The notes: generated by a model from the letters alone, not told the origin. 64,000 nt of DNA from Rhodobacter xanthinilyticus (GCF_001856665.1 NZ_CP017781.1:2389501-2453500); one strand, 5' to 3'; numbered from the stretch's first letter, positions 52,247 to 60,876 are shown. A program made the numbers and translations.

Positions 52247-53917
52247 ATGCCCCGCACCGCCCGCCCGCTTGACCGCCTCGCCGCCCCCGTCGCCCCCCGG
52301 CTGGGGCGCGCGGCGGGGCTGTCGGTCCTTGCGGCGCTCGTCTGGCCGTTTCAGGCCGCGCTGATCGCCCTCGCGCTGGGCGGGCTCGTCGCCCCGCAGG
52401 GCGCGCGGCTCGCGCCGCTGACCGCGGCGCTCGGCTTTCTCGCGCTCGCGGCCCTGCGCGCAGGCCTCGAGGCGCTCGCGCAGCGCCGCGCCGAAGAGGC
52501 CGCGCTCGATCTCGTCGAGACCACGCGCGCGGGGTTGCTGCGCGCCGCCGCCCGCCAACAGCCCGGCGCCGAGGCGCTCAGCCCCGCCTCCCTCGCCGCG
52601 CTCGCGGGCGAAAAGGCGGCGCTGCTTGCGCCCTGGGCCGCGCGCTTCCGCCCGGCAATGGCGCGCGCGCGCTGGGTTCCTGCGCTCTACCTCGCGCTCG
52701 CGCTCAGCCAAAGCTGGGTCGTGGCGCTGATCTTCGCGATCGCCGGGCCGCTGATCCCGCTGTTCATGGCGCTGGTCGGCATGGCCGCCGAGGATGCCGC
52801 GCGCCGCCAGATGGGCGAGATCGGCTCGCTCTCGAGCCTCGCCGTCGACCGGATCGCCGCGATCACCGATCTGCGCCTACTTGGCGCCACGGCGCGCGCA
52901 CGCACCGATCTCGCCCAGGCCGCCGAAACCCTGCGCACGCGCACCATGGCGGTGCTGCGCGTGGCCTTCCTGTCCTCGACCGTGCTCGAACTTTTCGCCG
53001 CCCTCGGGGTGGCGCTGGTCGCGGTCTATGTCGGCTTCGCGCTGCTCGGCGAGATCCGCTTTGGCGCCTGGGGCGGGCCGCTCTCGGCGCCGGCGGGGAT
53101 CTTCCTGCTCCTGATCGCGCCGGAATTTTTCCAACCCCTGCGGGATCTTGCGAGCGCCTGGCATGATCGCGCCGCGGCGATCGCGGTGGCCGATGAGCTG
53201 AGCGGCGCGCAAACCGCCCTCGCCGCCGCGCGCCCGATCCTCGGCCAGGGCGCGCCCGCCGCCGCGTTCGCCCCCGCGCCGCTCGCCTGGACGGGCCTGC
53301 GCGCCGCCCCCGCGCCCGGCGCCGCGGCGCTGAGCTTCCCCGATGGCGCGGTCGCGCCCGGCGAGGCGGTGGCGCTCACCGGGCCCTCGGGGGCGGGCAA
53401 ATCGACGCTGCTGGCGGTGCTCGCGGGGCTGATCGAGGCGCAGGCGGGCACGGTCCGCTGGGGCGCGACCCCGCTCACCGATGCCAGCGCCGATGGCTTG
53501 CGCGCGGGGCTCGCCTTCGTCCCGCAAGCCCCGCGCTTCCCCGATGCCCCGCTCGGCGCGGCGATCGCGCTCGGCCGCCCGGGCGATCTCGCGGCCGCGC
53601 TCGCGGCGGCGCAGGCGAGCGAGATCGTCGCGGCGCTGCCCGGCGGGCTCGCGGCGCGGCTGGGCGAGCTCGGCGGCGGCGTCTCGGGCGGCGAGGCGCG
53701 CCGCTTCGCGCTCGCCCGCGCCCATCTCGCCCAGCCCGCGCTCGTGCTCGCCGATGAACCCACCGCCGATCTCGACCCCGAGACCGCCCGCGCGGTGACC
53801 GAGAGCCTGCTGGCGCTGCGCGCGCGCGGCGCGGGGCTCCTGATCGCGACCCATGACCCGGCGCTGATCGCCCGGCTCGACCGCGAAATCGCGCTGACGC
53901 CGGAGGGCCGGCCATGA
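52247..53917 (+). CDS. cydD: CydD: heterodimeric ABC exporter subunit for cytochrome bd assembly
   Basis: The 556-residue protein has an N-terminal six-helix exporter domain (about residues 20-310) and a C-terminal ATPase with Walker A GPSGAGKST (about residues 382-390), a variant signature VSGGE and Walker B LVLADEPTADLD. CydDC exports reductant (glutathione, cysteine) or heme-related compounds and is needed for cytochrome bd. It overlaps cydC by 4 bases. The leaderless-looking N-terminus (MPRTARPLDRLA) is short. The signature change from LSGGQ to VSGGE suggests one ATP site is weaker, as is usual in such heterodimers. Confidence 0.92.
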   Translation: MPRTARPLDRLAAPVAPRLGRAAGLSVLAALVWPFQAALIALALGGLVAPQGARLAPLTAALGFLALAALRAGLEALAQRRAEEAALDLVETTRAGLLRAAARQQPGAEALSPASLAALAGEKAALLAPWAARFRPAMARARWVPALYLALALSQSWVVALIFAIAGPLIPLFMALVGMAAEDAARRQMGEIGSLSSLAVDRIAAITDLRLLGATARARTDLAQAAETLRTRTMAVLRVAFLSSTVLELFAALGVALVAVYVGFALLGEIRFGAWGGPLSAPAGIFLLLIAPEFFQPLRDLASAWHDRAAAIAVADELSGAQTALAAARPILGQGAPAAAFAPAPLAWTGLRAAPAPGAAALSFPDGAVAPGEAVALTGPSGAGKSTLLAVLAGLIEAQAGTVRWGATPLTDASADGLRAGLAFVPQAPRFPDAPLGAAIALGRPGDLAAALAAAQASEIVAALPGGLAARLGELGGGVSGGEARRFALARAHLAQPALVLADEPTADLDPETARAVTESLLALRARGAGLLIATHDPALIARLDREIALTPEGRP

Positions 53918-55599
53918 CGCTTTGGCGCCTCACCCGGAGGCTGCTCGCCGCCGATCCGCGCGCCTTCCGCCGCGGGCTCGCGCTCGCCACGCTGGTGCTC
54001 GTCATGGGCGCAGCGCTCCTCGGCCTCTCGGGGTGGTTCGTCACCGCATCGGCGGCGGCGGGGCTCGCGGGCGTCGGCATCGGCTTCGATTTCTTCCGCC
54101 CCTCGGCGGGGGTGCGCTTTCTCGCGCTCGGCCGGGCCGCGGCGCGCTATGGCGAGCGGCTCGTCACCCATGACGCCACGCTGCGCGCGCTCGCGGCGCT
54201 GCGGGTTGCGGTGCTCGGCGGTATCGCGGGCCTGCCCCATGAGGCGCAGGCGCGGCTGCGCTCGGGGCGCGCGCTCAACCGCCTCACCGCCGATGTCGAT
54301 GCGCTCGACGGGCTGATGCTGCGCCTCGTGCTGCCGGGGCTGGCGGCGGCGGCGACCCATCTGGGCGCGGCCGTGGCGCTGTGGCAGCTCACCGCGCCGG
54401 CCATCGCGCTCGCGGTTTCGGCAAGCTATGCCCTTGGCGGCGCTGTGCTTTTAACCCATGCCGCGCGGGCGGGCGCGCCGCCGGCCGAGGCCGCCGAGAC
54501 CGCCGCGCAGGCGCTGCGCGCGGGCGCGCTCGATCTCGGGCGCGCGCGCGTCGATCTTGCCGCCGCGGGCGCGCTCACCGCCGCGCTCGCCCGCGTTCTG
54601 GACGAGGCGCGCGCCGAGCATGACGCCCGCCGCACCGCCGCCCGCATCGAGCGGCAGGACGGCGCCCTGCTCGCTCTCACCACCGCCACCGCCACCGCGC
54701 TCGCCCTCGCGATCGGCGTCACGCTGGTCGAGGCGGGGAGCCTCAGCGCCCCCCGCGCCGCGATCGGCATCTTCGTCGCGCTCGCGCTTGGCGAGACGCT
54801 CGGCCAGTTGCGGCGCGGCATGGCCGATCTCGGGCGGATCCGCGGCGCGGGCGCGCGCGTGCTCGACCTCACCGGCCCCGAAGCGGGCGCCGCCCCCGGC
54901 GCCGCCCCCGCCCCCGCGCCCGCCGCGCCGCCCGCGACCGCCGCCGGGCCGGTTCTCCGCGCCGAAAGCCTCGCCTTCACCCGCCCGGGCGCGGCCCGCG
55001 CGCTCTTCGGCCCGCTCGATCTCGCCCTCGCGCGCGGCGAGACGGTGGCGCTCACCGGCCCCTCGGGGGTTGGCAAATCGACCCTTCTCGCCACGCTCGC
55101 GGGCCTCCTCACGCCGAGCGCGGGCCGCTTGACGCTCCTTGGCGCGCCGCTTGGCGCCTGGCCCGAGGCGGATCTGCGCGCCCGCCTCACCCTCGTGCCG
55201 CAGCGCCCGCAGCTGATCGGCGGCACGATCGCCGAGAACCTTGCGCTGGCGCTGCCCGAGGGGGCGGCGCTCGACCCGGGTCGCGCCCGCGCCCTCCTCG
55301 AAGCCTTTGATCTCTGGGCCGATCTCGCCCCCCGCGGCGGGCTTTCGGCGCGGCTCGGCGAAGGCGGCGCGGGGCTCTCGGGCGGCCAGATCAAGCGCCT
55401 CGCGCTCGCCCGCGCGGTGGTGCGCGCCCCGGAGGTTCTGCTCCTCGACGAGCCGACCGAGGGGCTCGACCTCGCCACCGCCGCCACCACCCTCACCGCG
55501 CTGCGCACCCTGTTGCCCGCGACGGCGATCCTCTTCGTCTCGCACCACCCCGAAGACCTCGCCCGCGCCGACCGCCGCCTCGCGCTGCCCGGGCGCTGA
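53914..55599 (+). CDS. cydC: CydC: heterodimeric ABC exporter subunit for cytochrome bd assembly
   Basis: The 561-residue partner of CydD has a six-helix membrane domain (about residues 15-310), then an Ala/Pro linker (about residues 325-345) and an ATPase with Walker A GPSGVGKST (about residues 382-390), signature LSGGQ and Walker B EVLLLDEPTEGLD. The segment GLSGWFVTASAAAGLAGVG (about residues 37-55) is characteristic of CydC. It ends 162 bases before cydA, and the gap contains a regulatory palindrome, so cydABX can also be transcribed alone. Confidence 0.93.
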   Translation: MTLWRLTRRLLAADPRAFRRGLALATLVLVMGAALLGLSGWFVTASAAAGLAGVGIGFDFFRPSAGVRFLALGRAAARYGERLVTHDATLRALAALRVAVLGGIAGLPHEAQARLRSGRALNRLTADVDALDGLMLRLVLPGLAAAATHLGAAVALWQLTAPAIALAVSASYALGGAVLLTHAARAGAPPAEAAETAAQALRAGALDLGRARVDLAAAGALTAALARVLDEARAEHDARRTAARIERQDGALLALTTATATALALAIGVTLVEAGSLSAPRAAIGIFVALALGETLGQLRRGMADLGRIRGAGARVLDLTGPEAGAAPGAAPAPAPAAPPATAAGPVLRAESLAFTRPGAARALFGPLDLALARGETVALTGPSGVGKSTLLATLAGLLTPSAGRLTLLGAPLGAWPEADLRARLTLVPQRPQLIGGTIAENLALALPEGAALDPGRARALLEAFDLWADLAPRGGLSARLGEGGAGLSGGQIKRLALARAVVRAPEVLLLDEPTEGLDLATAATTLTALRTLLPATAILFVSHHPEDLARADRRLALPGR

Positions 55600-55680
55600 G
55601 CGGGCACACATCGCCCCGAGCCGCCCGCTGCGACGAAAAGCGCATTTGATCCACGGCCCGGGAAGGCAGAAGACAGATCA

Positions 55681-55692
55681 AGATGCATCTTT
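55681..55692. promoter_or_regulatory. Perfect 12-bp palindrome before cydA, with a second half-site
   Basis: AAGATGCATCTT is a perfect palindrome. The related half-site AGATGCACCTT follows at 55711-55721 after an A/T-rich stretch (TAAAATATTTTAG, 55695-55707) that looks like a -10 region. The pattern resembles operators of Rrf2-family regulators such as NsrR. It suggests a repressor or activator bound over the cydABX promoter. Confidence 0.55.
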
Positions 55693-55761
55693 GTAAAATA
55701 TTTTAGACAGATGCACCTTTCCCCGCGGCCTCCCCGCGGTTTCGACAGAAAGGAAGGACGG

Positions 55762-57360
55762 ATGGATCTCGATATCGTGGAGCTGTCACGGCTGCAATTT
55801 GCCATGACCGCGCTTTATCACTTCCTCTTCGTGCCGCTGACGCTCGGGCTTTCGGTCCTGGTGGCGGTGATGGAGACGGTTTATGTGATGACCGGGCGGC
55901 CGATCTGGCGCCAGATCACCAAATTCTGGGCGACGCTCTTTGGCATCAACTTCGTGCTGGGCGTGGCCACGGGCATCACCATGGAATTCCAGTTCGGCAT
56001 GAACTGGAGCTATTACAGCCATTATGTCGGCGATATCTTCGGCGCGCCCTTGGCCATCGAGGGGCTGATGGCCTTCTTCATGGAGGCGACCTTCGTCGGG
56101 CTGATGTTCTTCGGCTGGGAGAAACTCTCCCGCGTCGGGCACCTGACGGTAACCTGGCTCGTCGCGATCGGCTCGAACTTCTCCGCGCTCTGGATCCTGA
56201 TCGCGAACGGCTGGATGCAAAACCCGGTCGGCGCCGAGTTCAACCCGGTGACGATGCGCATGGAGATGACCTCGTTCTTCGATGTGGTCTTCAACGAGGT
56301 CGCGCAGGCGAAATTCGTCCATACCGTCTCGGCGGGCTATGTCACCGCCTCGATCTTCGTGCTGGGCGTTTCGGCCTGGTATCTGCTCAAGGGGCGCCAT
56401 ACCGAGCTCGCCCGCCGCTCGATCGCGGTGGCGGCGTCCTTCGGGCTCGCCTCGGCCTTCTCGGTGGTGATCCTGGGCGACGAATCGGGCTATTCGGCCA
56501 CCCATAACCAGAAGATGAAGCTCGCCGCGATCGAGGCGATGTGGGAGACCCAGCCCGCGCCGGCGGAGTTCACGCTCTTCGGCCTGCCCTCGAACGAGGA
56601 TCGCGAGACGAAATATGCCGTCCATATCCCCTATGCGATGGGGCTGATCGGCACCCGCTCGCTGACCACCGAGATCCCCGGGATCAAGGATCTGGTCGCG
56701 CAGGCGAAGGTGCGGGTGGCCGACGGGATCGTCGCCTATGACGAGCTGATGAAGATCCGCGCGGCGAAGGGCACGGCCACGCCCGAAGAGCTCGAGGCCT
56801 TCAAGGCCCATGCGCCGAACCTCGGCTTTGCGTTCCTGCTCAAACGCTATGTCGATGACCCGCGGATGGCGACGCCCGAGATGATCGAGAAAGCCGCCTG
56901 GGATACGGTGCCGACCGTCTGGCCGCTCTTCTGGTCCTTCCGGATCATGGTCGCGCTCGGCTTCAGCTTCATCCTGGTGCTCGGCTATTTCTTCGTGGTG
57001 ACGAATTTCAAGGGCATGACCTACCCGCGTTGGGCGCTGCGCCTCGCGGTGGCGGTGATCCCCGCGCCCTGGATCGCGGCCGAGCTTGGCTGGTTCACCG
57101 CGGAATTCGGCCGCCAGCCCTGGACGGTCGACGGGATCTTGCCGACCGCGCTCTCGGTCTCGCATCTCTCCGTCGCCGATCTCCTGATCACGCTGGCGGG
57201 GTTTGTCGCCTTCTACACGGTGCTGTTCATCATCGAGATGGGGCTGATGGTGAAATATATCCGCAAGGGCCCGGTGCAGGATGTCGAGCTCACCGAAACC
57301 TGGCAGCGCCGCCACGAAGCGCGGCTGAGCGCCAAACCCACCCTCAACCCGGCGGAGTAA
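55762..57360 (+). CDS. cydA: Cytochrome bd ubiquinol oxidase subunit I
   Basis: The 532-residue integral membrane subunit reduces O2 with quinol at high affinity and carries hemes b558, b595 and d. The N-terminus MDLDIVELSRLQFAMT and ALYHFLFVPL place the heme b595/d ligand at His20. The region GVATGITMEFQFGMNWSYYSHYVGD and a full-length Q-loop with the TLFGLPSNEDRETKYAVHIPYAMG stretch (split by loops, about residues 270-295) match the E. coli-type long-loop enzyme rather than short-loop CIO forms. ATG 55762 follows GGAAGGA. It lies 4 bases before cydB. Confidence 0.96.
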   Translation: MDLDIVELSRLQFAMTALYHFLFVPLTLGLSVLVAVMETVYVMTGRPIWRQITKFWATLFGINFVLGVATGITMEFQFGMNWSYYSHYVGDIFGAPLAIEGLMAFFMEATFVGLMFFGWEKLSRVGHLTVTWLVAIGSNFSALWILIANGWMQNPVGAEFNPVTMRMEMTSFFDVVFNEVAQAKFVHTVSAGYVTASIFVLGVSAWYLLKGRHTELARRSIAVAASFGLASAFSVVILGDESGYSATHNQKMKLAAIEAMWETQPAPAEFTLFGLPSNEDRETKYAVHIPYAMGLIGTRSLTTEIPGIKDLVAQAKVRVADGIVAYDELMKIRAAKGTATPEELEAFKAHAPNLGFAFLLKRYVDDPRMATPEMIEKAAWDTVPTVWPLFWSFRIMVALGFSFILVLGYFFVVTNFKGMTYPRWALRLAVAVIPAPWIAAELGWFTAEFGRQPWTVDGILPTALSVSHLSVADLLITLAGFVAFYTVLFIIEMGLMVKYIRKGPVQDVELTETWQRRHEARLSAKPTLNPAE

Positions 57361-57364
57361 CATC

Positions 57365-58528
57365 ATGATCTTGCATGAGCTTATCAGCTTTGACCTGCTG
57401 CGCCTGATCTGGTGGGGGCTCCTCGGGGTGCTGCTCATCGGCTTTGCGCTGACCGACGGGTTCGACATGGGCGTGGGCGCGCTTTTGCCCTTCGTCGCCA
57501 AGGGCGATACCGAGCGGCGGGTGGTGATCAACACCGTCGGCCCGGTCTGGGAGGGCAACCAGGTGTGGTTCATCCTCGGCGGCGGCGCGATCTTCGCCGC
57601 CTGGCCGCCGCTCTATGCGGTCAGTTTCTCGGGCTTCTATCTGGCGATGTTTGCCGTGCTCGCGGCGCTGATCTTGCGGCCGGTGGGGTTCAAATACCGC
57701 TCGAAACGGCCCTCGCCGGCGTGGCGTTCGGGCTGGGATTGGGCGCTGTTCGTCGGCGGCGCGGTGCCGGCGCTGATCTTCGGCGTGGCGGTGGGCAATG
57801 TGCTGCAAGGCGTGCCCTTCGAGCTGACCGAGGATCTGATGCCGCTCTACCCCGGTGCGTTTTACGCGAAATTCCTCGGGCTTCTGAACCCGTTTGCGCT
57901 CCTCGCCGGTGTGGTGTCGCTCTCGATGCTGCTGATGCATGGCGCGGCCTGGCTCACGCTGAAGACCGAAGGCGCGGTGCAGATGCGCGCGCGCAAGATC
58001 GGCACCGTGGCGGGGGGGGTGGCGCTCCTGACCTATGCGCTCGCGGGGCTCTGGCTCGGCGCCGCGATCCCGGGCTATCACATCGTCTCGCCGGTGGTCG
58101 CGAACGGGCCCTCGAACCCGCTCCTGACCGAGGTCGTGCGCGAGGGCTCGTGGCTCTCGGCCTATGCCGCGCGGCCCTGGATCGCGGTCGCCCCGGCGCT
58201 GGGTTTCCTCGGCATCGCGCTGGCCACGCTCGGCCTGCGCGCCGGGCGCGAGGTCTCGACGCTGCTGTTCTCGAAACTCGGGATCTTCGGCGTCATCGCC
58301 TCGGTCGGGCTGACGATGTTCCCCTTCATCCTGCCCTCCTCGACCATGCCCTCGGCCTCGCTCACCGTCTGGGATGCCTCCTCCTCGCATCTGACGCTCT
58401 TCGTGATGCTGATCGTCACGGTGATCTTCATGCCGCTGATCCTCGCCTATACGGCCTGGGTCTACAAAGTGCTCTGGGGCAAGGTGACGGTGGCCGAAGT
58501 CACCGAGCACGGCGACACCCTCTACTGA
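57365..58528 (+). CDS. cydB: Cytochrome bd ubiquinol oxidase subunit II
   Basis: The 387-residue membrane subunit has nine helices and the conserved early acidic motif FALTDGFDMGVGALLPF (about residues 27-43), WEGNQVWFILGGGAIFAAWPPLY and the late SSLTVWDASSSHLTL region. It supports heme d in CydA. It starts 4 bases after cydA with AGTAACATC and is followed by cydX at 15 bases. Confidence 0.96.
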   Translation: MILHELISFDLLRLIWWGLLGVLLIGFALTDGFDMGVGALLPFVAKGDTERRVVINTVGPVWEGNQVWFILGGGAIFAAWPPLYAVSFSGFYLAMFAVLAALILRPVGFKYRSKRPSPAWRSGWDWALFVGGAVPALIFGVAVGNVLQGVPFELTEDLMPLYPGAFYAKFLGLLNPFALLAGVVSLSMLLMHGAAWLTLKTEGAVQMRARKIGTVAGGVALLTYALAGLWLGAAIPGYHIVSPVVANGPSNPLLTEVVREGSWLSAYAARPWIAVAPALGFLGIALATLGLRAGREVSTLLFSKLGIFGVIASVGLTMFPFILPSSTMPSASLTVWDASSSHLTLFVMLIVTVIFMPLILAYTAWVYKVLWGKVTVAEVTEHGDTLY

Positions 58529-58543
58529 GAAAGGATTGATATC

Positions 58544-58666
58544 ATGTGGTATTTTGCCTGGATCCTGGGGCTCCCGCTCGCCGCGCTGATCGCGGTGGTG
58601 AATGCGATGTGGCTCGAGATGCAAGAGGATCGCCGCCTCGCCGGCGATCACGACCCCGAGCCCTGA
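58544..58666 (+). CDS. cydX: CydX: small subunit of cytochrome bd oxidase
   Basis: A 40-residue single-helix membrane protein: MWYFAWILGLPLAALIA then VVNAMWLEMQ, with a charged C-terminus. The Trp-Tyr-Phe start, the LG-pair and the Glu after the helix are the CydX/YbgT pattern. CydX stabilises the hemes of cytochrome bd. It was read directly from the bases because it is shorter than usual gene-finding limits. AAAGGA lies 8 bases before the ATG. A T-tailed terminator follows at 58720. Confidence 0.92.
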   Translation: MWYFAWILGLPLAALIAVVNAMWLEMQEDRRLAGDHDPEP

Positions 58667-58719
58667 GGCCTGCCCGCCTCGCGCCTTCCGGGCCGCGCCG
58701 TCCCGCGTGGCCCGGTTCA

Positions 58720-58766
58720 GGGGCCGCCTCCGGTTTCCAGCCGCCGGGGGCGGCCCCGCCTTTTTG
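58720..58766 (+). terminator. Intrinsic terminator of the cyd operon
   Basis: GGGGCCGCC (58720-58728) pairs with GGCGGCCCC (58749-58757), with inner pairing CCGG/CCGG, followed by GCC and TTTTT (58761-58765). A classical Rho-independent terminator. Confidence 0.85.
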
Positions 58767-58796
58767 TGACCGCCCGAAAATAACAAAGTAAAAGAA

Positions 58797-58829
58797 TCAG
58801 GCTTTACAAACCTGAGTTATTAAGTCAGG
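58797..58829. promoter_or_regulatory. Three-half-site palindromic operator before hemP
   Basis: CCTGAGTTATTAAGTCAGG (58811-58829) is a near-perfect palindrome with only the three spacer positions free (CCTGA-n-TTA-n-TAA-n-TCAGG with symmetric arms). A further TCAGG half-site lies at 58797-58801, exactly 14 bases upstream in inverted orientation to the first arm. The region overlaps A/T-rich promoter sequence about 50 bases before the small gene and hemP. Its position before a hemin-uptake gene suggests iron control (a Fur-, RirA- or Rhodobacterales-specific iron regulator). Confidence 0.6.
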
Positions 58830-58878
58830 TTATCCGCATCGCCAGTCGCACCGACCAGCACCCGAAAGGAGACCGGAC

Positions 58879-59040
58879 ATGAACCGACCGCCGCTTCCCG
58901 GCCCCATCCCCGGGGCCGCAGACCTGATCCAGCGCCCCGCGCTCAGCCTGCGAGATATCGTCGAGGCGCTGTGCAGCTCGCTGCCGCCCGCAGGCGGCGG
59001 GCTTGAGATGATGCTGGACCGTATCGAGAGGATGCCATGA
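58879..59040 (+). CDS. Small protein of unknown function co-translated with HemP
   Basis: A 53-residue reading frame with a good site (GAAAGGAGACCGG, ATG 58879), Pro-rich at the start (NRPPLPGPIPG) and helical later (LSLRDIVEALCSS, MMLDRIERM). It overlaps the hemP start by 4 bases (ATGA). Coding is supported by the coupled start and by codon use; I do not recognise the family. It was read from the bases because of its length. Confidence 0.6.
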   Translation: MNRPPLPGPIPGAADLIQRPALSLRDIVEALCSSLPPAGGGLEMMLDRIERMP

Positions 59041-59201
59041 CGATCTTGCAAGATTTCACCGCGCCCACGCGCGTGGCCGCCCTGCCCGCCCATGACGCCG
59101 AAGAGCTCACCGGCGGCGGCAATCAGGCCAATATCGTGTTGCACGGACAGGTCTACACCCTGCGCATCACCCGCGCGGGCAAGCTGATCTTGACGAAGTG
59201 A
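59037..59201 (+). CDS. hemP: Hemin uptake protein HemP
   Basis: A 54-residue protein ending in the HemP signature: NIVLHGQVYTLRITRAGKLI followed by LTK (about residues 32-54). HemP genes sit in iron- and heme-uptake loci; in some bacteria the protein activates the heme receptor gene. Here no heme receptor or transporter follows, because the gene is at the border of an integrated element, and a perfect terminator stands 51 bases later. Iron control is expected from the palindrome upstream. It was read from the bases. Confidence 0.9.
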   Translation: MTILQDFTAPTRVAALPAHDAEELTGGGNQANIVLHGQVYTLRITRAGKLILTK

Positions 59202-59252
59202 GCGCGGCCGGCGGTCGTCAGCGTCCCTCCGAGGACCGCATCGCGCAAACCG

Positions 59253-59280
59253 AAAACGGGCCGGTGATCCGGCCCGTTTT
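59253..59280 (+). terminator. Strong terminator after hemP
   Basis: AAAACGGGCCGG (59253-59264), loop TGAT, CCGGCCCGTTTT (59269-59280): perfect 12-bp stem ending in TTTT, with outer CGCAAA/TTTGCG pairing around an internal loop. It works in both directions. Confidence 0.9.
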
Positions 59281-59607
59281 CATTTGCGATCAGCCGGCCG
59301 GAACCCGCTCGCGCGGCATACCGCACAGGCCAGAGCCGCGCCGGGTCGATCTGAAGGGGGGATTTCCTGGAGCGGGCGGCGCGCTGCACTTTCGGAAATC
59401 GAACTCCGGCCGAGCGCATTATTCTCCATTTCTCTCAAAAACTTACCAGACACCGCTCGCCCGGAAATTTGCGCCGTGTGTGCTCGGCGTGGTGAAGATG
59501 TGTGCCCAGACATAGTAGTTCTTTGCGACGATTCAACCGTGGCGCGGTATCTTGTCTAATCGGGTAATTGCTGGAATCTTTTCAGCGAACTAGCATTGAG
59601 GGGTTAC

Positions 59608-59967
59608 ATGACCGAGCAAAGACGGGAAGCTCTGCTGCCACTGGAACGCTGGAAAGCGGCGAAAGTCGAAGCCGAAAAGGCATCGCCCAGTCCAAAAACT
59701 TCAGCCGCAATAGCTGGCTTTGGCGGATTGTTCGGCGGGTTCACTGCTACCTATTTCTTTTTGGGAATGTCAGAGTTGGTTGGCCTCGCTGGACTCGACG
59801 CAGATAATCCGACCTTTGAGGGACCGGCGATACTTGCCGGTTTGGCGTGCGGTGTCGTCGGCTATCTCTACATTCGGTCTAAAGAGAAGGCTCATTACGC
59901 AGCATTCACCCGCGCACTTGAGGCTGAAGAAGGGCGATGGCGGCGAGAGCGAGAACGATCGGCGTAG
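59608..59967 (+). CDS. Two-helix membrane protein, unknown function
   Basis: A 119-residue protein with a charged N-terminus (TEQRREALLPLERWKAAK), two membrane helices (about residues 38-57 and 78-95) and a highly charged C-terminus (EEGRWRRERERS). ATG 59608 has GAGGGG 4 bases upstream. Base use is less GC-rich than that of the core genes. No family recognised. Confidence 0.6.
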   Translation: MTEQRREALLPLERWKAAKVEAEKASPSPKTSAAIAGFGGLFGGFTATYFFLGMSELVGLAGLDADNPTFEGPAILAGLACGVVGYLYIRSKEKAHYAAFTRALEAEEGRWRRERERSA

Positions 59968-60232
59968 TTCGCTGCAAAAATCTGAGACGCCGAACTCGAC
60001 AGTTGATGCCACGCGCTACCCCCCAGCCCCCCCCCGGCGCCCACTTAACTGCGCGCGGAGTGTGCCTCGCGCGCTTTTCAGGCTGACCTAACAGGCCCAC
60101 ACGAAGTGGCGCCTAGGGTATACCTCAGAGGCCACCACGGTTAGCGCCGTCAGGGATGGCCGTTGACTGTTGACTTGCATCTACGGCCACAATATCAAAA
60201 GCCATTACCCTTGAGGCCATAGGAGAATGAGC

Positions 60233-60874
60233 ATGGCAACGATCCTCTACGCGCGTGTTTCGACCGCGGAGCAAAACCTTTCCCACCAGAAGGCCCAAGC
60301 CGAAGCTGCGGGCTTTGTCATTGACGAGGTATTGGCGGACCACGGCGTATCCGGGGTGAGCACGACGCTAGCCGAACGACCGGAAGGTAAGCGTCTCTTT
60401 GATATGCTGCGCCGGGGTGACACCCTTGTGGTCCGCTGGGTGGATCGTCTCGGGCGCAACTATCAGGACGTGACCGACACCATTCGCCACTTCATGCGCA
60501 AGGGGGTCGTCATCCGCACCGTCATCAACGGGCTGACCTTTGACGGGGCCACCAAGGACCCCATGCAGGAGGCCGTGAGAGACGCGCTGATAGCCTTCAT
60601 GGCGGCCACCGCACAGGCACAGGCCGAGGCCACCAAAGAGGCCCAGAAGGCGGGCATAGCGGCCGCACGGGAGAATATCGCCGCATACCGGGGCAGGAAG
60701 CCAAGCTATGACCGGGATACCCTAGAGCGTGTCCTTGAGCGCCACCGTAGCGGCACAGGCACGCCCACCATCGCCAAGGAGCTCGGGCTATCCCGTGGGG
60801 CCGTGAGGCGGATCATACAGGACCCAGCGGCGGCACTGGCCGCGCTCGCCCGGTGGGCCGTGAGGGGAGCGTGA
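60233..60874 (+). CDS. Serine recombinase / resolvase-invertase family
   Basis: The 213-residue protein has catalytic Ser10 in ATILYARVSTAEQN, the arginines in RWVDRLGRN (about residues 66-74), the E-helix (KDPMQEAVRDALIAFMAATAQAQAE), and a C-terminal helix-turn-helix of the Hin/resolvase kind (GTPTIAKELGLSRGAVRRII, about residues 181-200). It performs site-specific strand exchange. ATG 60233 follows AGGAG with 7-base spacing. The stop overlaps a GTG of the next tiny frame. Its target site may be the repeats at 61015-61058; this is speculation. Confidence 0.92.
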   Translation: MATILYARVSTAEQNLSHQKAQAEAAGFVIDEVLADHGVSGVSTTLAERPEGKRLFDMLRRGDTLVVRWVDRLGRNYQDVTDTIRHFMRKGVVIRTVINGLTFDGATKDPMQEAVRDALIAFMAATAQAQAEATKEAQKAGIAAARENIAAYRGRKPSYDRDTLERVLERHRSGTGTPTIAKELGLSRGAVRRIIQDPAAALAALARWAVRGA

Positions 60875-60876
60875 AC

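Noticed and set aside
55640-55660. TTTGATCC before cydA as an FNR half-site
   Set aside because: No partner half-site at the required distance; the ATGCAT palindrome is the better regulatory candidate.
59284-59559. 91-codon frame after the hemP terminator
   Set aside because: No ribosome binding site, composition switches midway, and it overlaps two other open frames of equal quality; treated as non-coding.
60160-60180. TTGACTGTTGACTT repeat before the serine recombinase as an FNR box
   Set aside because: The two TTGAC units are direct, not inverted, and lack the 4-base spacing; at most this is a -35 element.
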